A program made the position numbers and the translations under genes. The notes beneath the pieces are model-generated. The model searched no databases, was not told where the DNA came from, and was given only the letters and a program-made list of their open reading frames with translations. 46,996 nt of DNA from a virus, in IMG/VR virus record IMGVR_UViG_3300042882_000414, positions 1 through 46,996 of that record, one strand, 5' to 3'. Below, piece by piece: positions 44,301 to 46,996 of the stretch (position 1 is the stretch's first letter; each line of letters starts with the position of its first letter).

Positions 44301-46996
44301 TGGCCAATCGTGTAGCCTTCCAGCGCGGCCAGCACATCGTTACCGGCCACCCCAAAGGCTTTCGCGCCCTCTTGGAATGCGGTGACAATATCCTTGAAGA
44401 TGCGGATGATCTGGTCGCTGACCTCCTGCCCCGCTTCCCCGACATAGGTCTTGGTGCTGCTGGACAAGGCCATGCCGAAGACCTCGAAGGATTTCGTCAC
44501 GTCGGCATACAATTTCGCGCTGAAACCGCCCTTGAGAATGTCGCCCAGCGCGGTTTCAAACCAGCCGATGCCGGAATCGGTCAGTTGCTTGTTGAAGCCT
44601 GAGAAGAGACTGATCCGCGACATGCCAAACTTCATGCCGCTGTTTTTCAGGGCGGTATCAATCGCGGGCATGACCGACATCGTGACCTGGTTGGCCAGTG
44701 CCAGAATGTTCAGACTCAAGTCTTCCATCGCCCGCAGCATCGCGGCGGAGTAGTTCAGGTCGTTGCTACTGTTCTGCTTGATGATCTCAAGCGAGTTGGC
44801 GATGGAGTTGGACTGAGCGGCAGAATCACCGAAGACGGTGCCGGCGCCTTGGGTTTCCTGTCGTCTCTGCGTGGTCGCTGATGTGCCCTTGCCGCCGCTG
44901 GCCCCGGTCTGGATGCCGAGACTGGCCAACATGCCCGCCACGGCCAACGCCCTGGGGATGGCGGTATAGGGATCGCCCGACGACATCTGATGCACCACCG
45001 CCAGAATGCCCTCGGCCACGGCTGCAATTTTGGCCGCGACCGCAACGCCCGCCGCCATCTGCTCATACTTCTGGTATTCGGCGGACCCCTTGGCGTATTG
45101 GTCGCGCACCAAAATCAGCGATTGCGCCACCATGTTCAGACCGTTTTGAGCCTGTGCCATGCCTTCGGCCAGGTCCAGCGCAAAACTGCCGCCGCCGCTT
45201 TCACGCACGGCGTCGTAGGCTTTGCCGATCTGATCGACGTTCTTGATGAACTTGTTGGACGCCACCATCATCACGGAGAAGGCGTCGCTGCCGTTTTCGC
45301 CTATCTGATTCCAGATGTTGGCGTACTCTTGGGCGCGGCCAATCAACTGATCCCAGAAAGCGTTTTGACGCAATTGGGATTCTTTAACCGCCTGCTCCTC
45401 GTTTTTCTTTTGTGCGCCGGTCAACTCATCCACCGCACCCTTGAGCGCCTTGGTGGATAAGGTGTATTGCTCCATCCGCGCGATCTGATTGGGCGATACC
45501 AGTTCGGGTAGTGCGTCGGCGGACTGATAAAAGTCATTCAGTAATGACAACTGATCTGCCGATGCGCCCGCCTCCTTCGCCGCTGTCAATCGGGTCAGGA
45601 TGTCGAGTTGCCGCTGATAGGCACCGATGATGCCGTCAATGGCGCTGGCTTCGCCCTGCTTCAGGCTGATGGCTTTCTGGGCAAACTCGTTGGCTTTGCC
45701 GCTGGCCGCGATCTCGGCTTGGGCGCGATTCTGAGCCAGAATGGCCAGTTCGTTATCCGCCGCCCGTAAGGCTTGCTTGAGTTTGAATTGCTCGTCGATG
45801 GTGACGTTGTATTGGTCCGCTTGCGCCAGTTCATTGGCCAGTGCGGCCTGTCGGGCTTTGATGACGGCTTCCTGTGCATCAAACTCGGCTCGCACCATGT
45901 CCAGTGCTTCGGCGTTGTACGCCGCCGCCTTCTGTTGCGCAGCCTCGATGATGTCGGCTTTCTGCTGATAGGTTTTGGCCCCGGCCAATTCCTGCGTGGC
46001 CACATCCGCCGCCGCTTGCCGTTCCTGATCCATCGCCGCCAGTCGGGTCTTGATTTGCTCAACTTGGACCTTGGCGTATTCCTCGGCCTTTTTAACCTGA
46101 TCGTCCTGATGGGTTTTCAGGCGATTAAACGCGGTGCTGAGTTCATCGGCCTGGTCTTTGGCGGAGGTGAAGGACTCACCCTGCGCACCGAGGACTTTCT
46201 GCCACTTCTCATACAGCGCCCCGACCGAGACGACATAGTTCTGCGTCTCTTTGAACGGCGGCACGCCACCGAATTTCTGCACGTTGCCGGGGCCAGCGTT
46301 GTACGCTGCCGCCGCCAGTCGCAGGGATTTGAACTGCTTTTCCTGCTGGGCCAGGTACATGACCCCGCCCTTGATGTTGTCGTTCAGGTCGTTGAAATTG
46401 ACGCCCAATTGCTTGGCGGTTCCCGGCATCAACTGCATCACGCCCCGCGCACCCACAGCGGACTTGGCCAACTGGTTGAAGCCGCTTTCCTGCTGGGCAA
46501 TCGCCAGCGCAAAGGCCGGATCGACCTTGTAGGCTTTGGCCGTCTCGATGACAATTTGAGCGACGGCTTTCTGCTTTTCAGAGAGCTTGGTCATGGCCAG
46601 CGAGGCATCATTGGCCCCGCGTTTTACGCCGTCGAAAAACTCTTTCTGTGCGGCAGCGGCTTGCGGCGGTGGACCGGCGATTTCACCAATCGATGCTTGG
46701 CCTGAACCATAACGCATCAGTTTGACCACTTCGGGGTCGATAGCCCCACCGCCATCCTTTAGCCCCACCATCTCTTTGAGTTCCACCTTGGCGGCTTTGA
46801 TAGCATCCACCAGCGTCAACCAACCGCCGACCTCAATCTTGACCAAGGTGTTGATGACGGTGGAAAGCGGGTCAAGAATCTCATTAAGGTTGTTGGCAAT
46901 TAAAGACAGCGCCTCGGCCAGTTCTTTCGATGCCCCATTGGCCTGATCGGTTTGCCCCACATACGCCGTCAGCGCATTCTGGATCTGCTGAAACGC
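41321..46996 (-). CDS. Tape measure protein, central and C-terminal part, with transglycosylase domain
   Basis: This is the continuation of the gene beginning at 916. Joined residues about 392-492 form a lytic transglycosylase domain: catalytic Glu417 in AIAQQESGF, then GVMQLMPGTA and AAYNAGPGNV. It should open peptidoglycan as the tail tip enters the periplasm. The rest is long helix and coiled coil, with two sets of 11-residue repeats. The C-terminus has GLALVGEQGPELVRFNRPGQ, a typical tape-measure end. The apparent GTG start at 46960 is only a product of the window edge. The 2138-aa length predicts a tail around 0.3 micrometres at 1.5 angstroms per residue; that is an estimate. Confidence 0.93.
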   Translation of the reverse strand, partial: AFQQIQNALTAYVGQTDQANGASKELAEALSLIANNLNEILDPLSTVINTLVKIEVGGWLTLVDAIKAAKVELKEMVGLKDGGGAIDPEVVKLMRYGSGQASIGEIAGPPPQAAAAQKEFFDGVKRGANDASLAMTKLSEKQKAVAQIVIETAKAYKVDPAFALAIAQQESGFNQLAKSAVGARGVMQLMPGTAKQLGVNFNDLNDNIKGGVMYLAQQEKQFKSLRLAAAAYNAGPGNVQKFGGVPPFKETQNYVVSVGALYEKWQKVLGAQGESFTSAKDQADELSTAFNRLKTHQDDQVKKAEEYAKVQVEQIKTRLAAMDQERQAAADVATQELAGAKTYQQKADIIEAAQQKAAAYNAEALDMVRAEFDAQEAVIKARQAALANELAQADQYNVTIDEQFKLKQALRAADNELAILAQNRAQAEIAASGKANEFAQKAISLKQGEASAIDGIIGAYQRQLDILTRLTAAKEAGASADQLSLLNDFYQSADALPELVSPNQIARMEQYTLSTKALKGAVDELTGAQKKNEEQAVKESQLRQNAFWDQLIGRAQEYANIWNQIGENGSDAFSVMMVASNKFIKNVDQIGKAYDAVRESGGGSFALDLAEGMAQAQNGLNMVAQSLILVRDQYAKGSAEYQKYEQMAAGVAVAAKIAAVAEGILAVVHQMSSGDPYTAIPRALAVAGMLASLGIQTGASGGKGTSATTQRRQETQGAGTVFGDSAAQSNSIANSLEIIKQNSSNDLNYSAAMLRAMEDLSLNILALANQVTMSVMPAIDTALKNSGMKFGMSRISLFSGFNKQLTDSGIGWFETALGDILKGGFSAKLYADVTKSFEVFGMALSSSTKTYVGEAGQEVSDQIIRIFKDIVTAFQEGAKAFGVAGNDVLAALEGYTIGQTQISLKDMTLEEQTKALNAVFSSITDSIAETLDRNLGLQLDRFRQSGEGMAQTFLRVSAGISRAQGELERLGVEAIRYTKITNAQGNVAAEIIRQSLAAQTTLSGGVREYINVLQGGAEEIVEAYKTIMRASSLLKTAGIGDSGFSIVMTNAAGGLSAFVEAMESFTDNFLTPAEQYAGAVRDVGESFARLGVSLPTSKDGFRDLVAGIDTSTDAGKKLFGALIALAPAFAEMANQAESIREKYAAVLDPFKAIGDQIKEVGSDFATLLTGVTAGSTSRLEAITTGANNARDPLFAERNVLMKRIKARFGGVAQMNEQVAYWERKLADELAKAPKKQNKEVIKTLKTKIARWSNLNSELNALNEELAQIMAKEGMDKAAEIARVSLEKQAIIDDAVTSMGATLEDVFSQIVQTVQASQQRLQSVVAVQKSLASQLAQLQGPGAVFDLANADRNSAFGAIDNYILGVQGGAGRNVETEVGLINDAQAAVMARYNAEIAAIQEAEREYIAAETDRLNASLQLQIDAINAATEAAINAESDRLEAAIKAQGKLDQAEQKALNQRFDAEQKRLNKQFDAEQKALNKQFDQEQKALQKAHDVQMKALTDELDAANKLRDAIRNIQDYVRGMALGGSSPLSPEQRLAEAQRQYQDLLLKAQGGDAEAMGKLTGASDAYLEAAKQYYGSGTQYSSIFDGIKNAMTAIGGMSAPDPDSIQSRIDELRESQASQLEALRDLQSDQMDLLREQQSEQMDVLRDIQAEQMDLLREQQQDRLDALRTASQAVQDEIRKTAQAQIEAAQKATQQSIADLSDPNKNLAMRAAREAAERDLKELQRLAELTRIEAQKQADEAKAQAEQMAKDALDLANWQLEQLKAGTRLNTAQLEALNAILAGQGLNTIPVPQFAKGGLAQPGLALVGEQGPELVRFNRPGQVINANDTRAMLADDQKIVAAIAELKAEMRAVVVTQSNANPQIIEKLSGMEQRLTKMERNARIQA
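42015..42113 (-). repeat. 33-bp tandem repeats in tape measure (set 1)
   Basis: Three abutted 33-bp units at 42015, 42048 and 42081 encode an 11-residue coiled-coil repeat of the type QMDLLREQQSE. Units differ at several bases. Gain or loss of a unit would alter tail length by 11 residues. Confidence 0.85.
42531..42662 (-). repeat. 33-bp tandem repeats in tape measure (set 2)
   Basis: Four 33-bp units at 42531, 42564, 42597 and 42630 encode 11-residue repeats such as QKALNKQFDAE. The last unit is more diverged. They form part of a charged helical rod. Confidence 0.85.
46822..46996. repeat. Terminal overlap, right copy
   Basis: The same sequence as 1-175, with four substitutions in its last 48 bases. 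In the protein one changes Met to Leu and the other three are silent. This pattern of mostly silent changes fits natural variants in a population rather than random sequencing error. Confidence 0.93.

Noticed and set aside
45773-46705. Plus-strand open frame of 310 codons opposite the tape measure gene
   Set aside because: Antisense shadow of the coiled-coil gene; the translation has no recognisable domain and lies within a single well-supported gene.
46958-46960. GTG start of the tape measure at the window end
   Set aside because: The frame continues to the window edge and joins 1-916, which contains the true N-terminus and start.
1-46996. CRISPR array, diversity-generating retroelement or insertion sequence
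   Set aside because: I saw no spaced direct repeats of CRISPR type, no reverse transcriptase frame and no transposase. The repeats present are iterons, coiled-coil repeats and att sites.

Overview
The window is the complete genome of a temperate, tailed, cos-packaging siphophage, opened inside its tape-measure gene. The first 175 bases recur at the end (1-175 and 46822-46996, four mismatches), so the molecule is circular with a unique length of about 46.82 kb. It has a lambda-type GpA terminase, a portal, an HK97-type protease fused to the capsid protein, a tail tube, frameshifted tail chaperones and a very long tape measure, with no contractile sheath. It also has an S24 repressor, a Cro, a tyrosine integrase and an attP that matches the 3' half of a tRNA-Gly gene with a CCC anticodon. 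Lipoprotein signals, spanin-like genes and the tRNA sequence point to a Gram-negative, probably proteobacterial, host. The exact host cannot be named from the sequence.

Layout. Nearly everything from 23.03 kb down to position 1, and across the junction from 46.99 down to 32.34 kb, is on the minus strand. Read in that direction: cro (23.0 kb), small early genes, an HNH gene, an HNH-helicase fusion, a replication block with iterons inside the O-like gene (17.8 kb), an SSB-like protein and VRR-NUC nuclease, a cytosine methyltransferase locus with overlapping frames and an embedded HNH gene (14.7-16.0 kb), small accessory genes, a lambda-like cos site (13.15 kb), terS and terL. A lysis cassette with its own promoter follows (8.5-10.07 kb), then head genes, tail genes, and after the junction the tail fibre and tip genes, ending near attP. 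The plus strand (23.1-32.1 kb) carries the repressor, a probable lysogenic-conversion lipoprotein, a terminator, then a separate early operon (exonuclease, RecT, many small proteins, DUF4224 and integrase). That operon's promoter carries the same operator-like motif found at the cro promoter.

How the parts work together. The repressor is expected to silence two early promoters, one for cro and replication and one for recombination and integration, through the shared motif TAAACGTGGTGT. Most genes are joined by ATGA or GTGA overlaps, so translation is strongly coupled. Many of the links are membrane or metal-binding peptides of 19-60 residues that standard gene callers would miss. The features most worth a second look are the triple-frame methyltransferase/HNH locus, the mutually exclusive RNA stems at 28.7 kb, the lysis cassette placed between terminase and portal, and the cos site that fixes the real virion ends.
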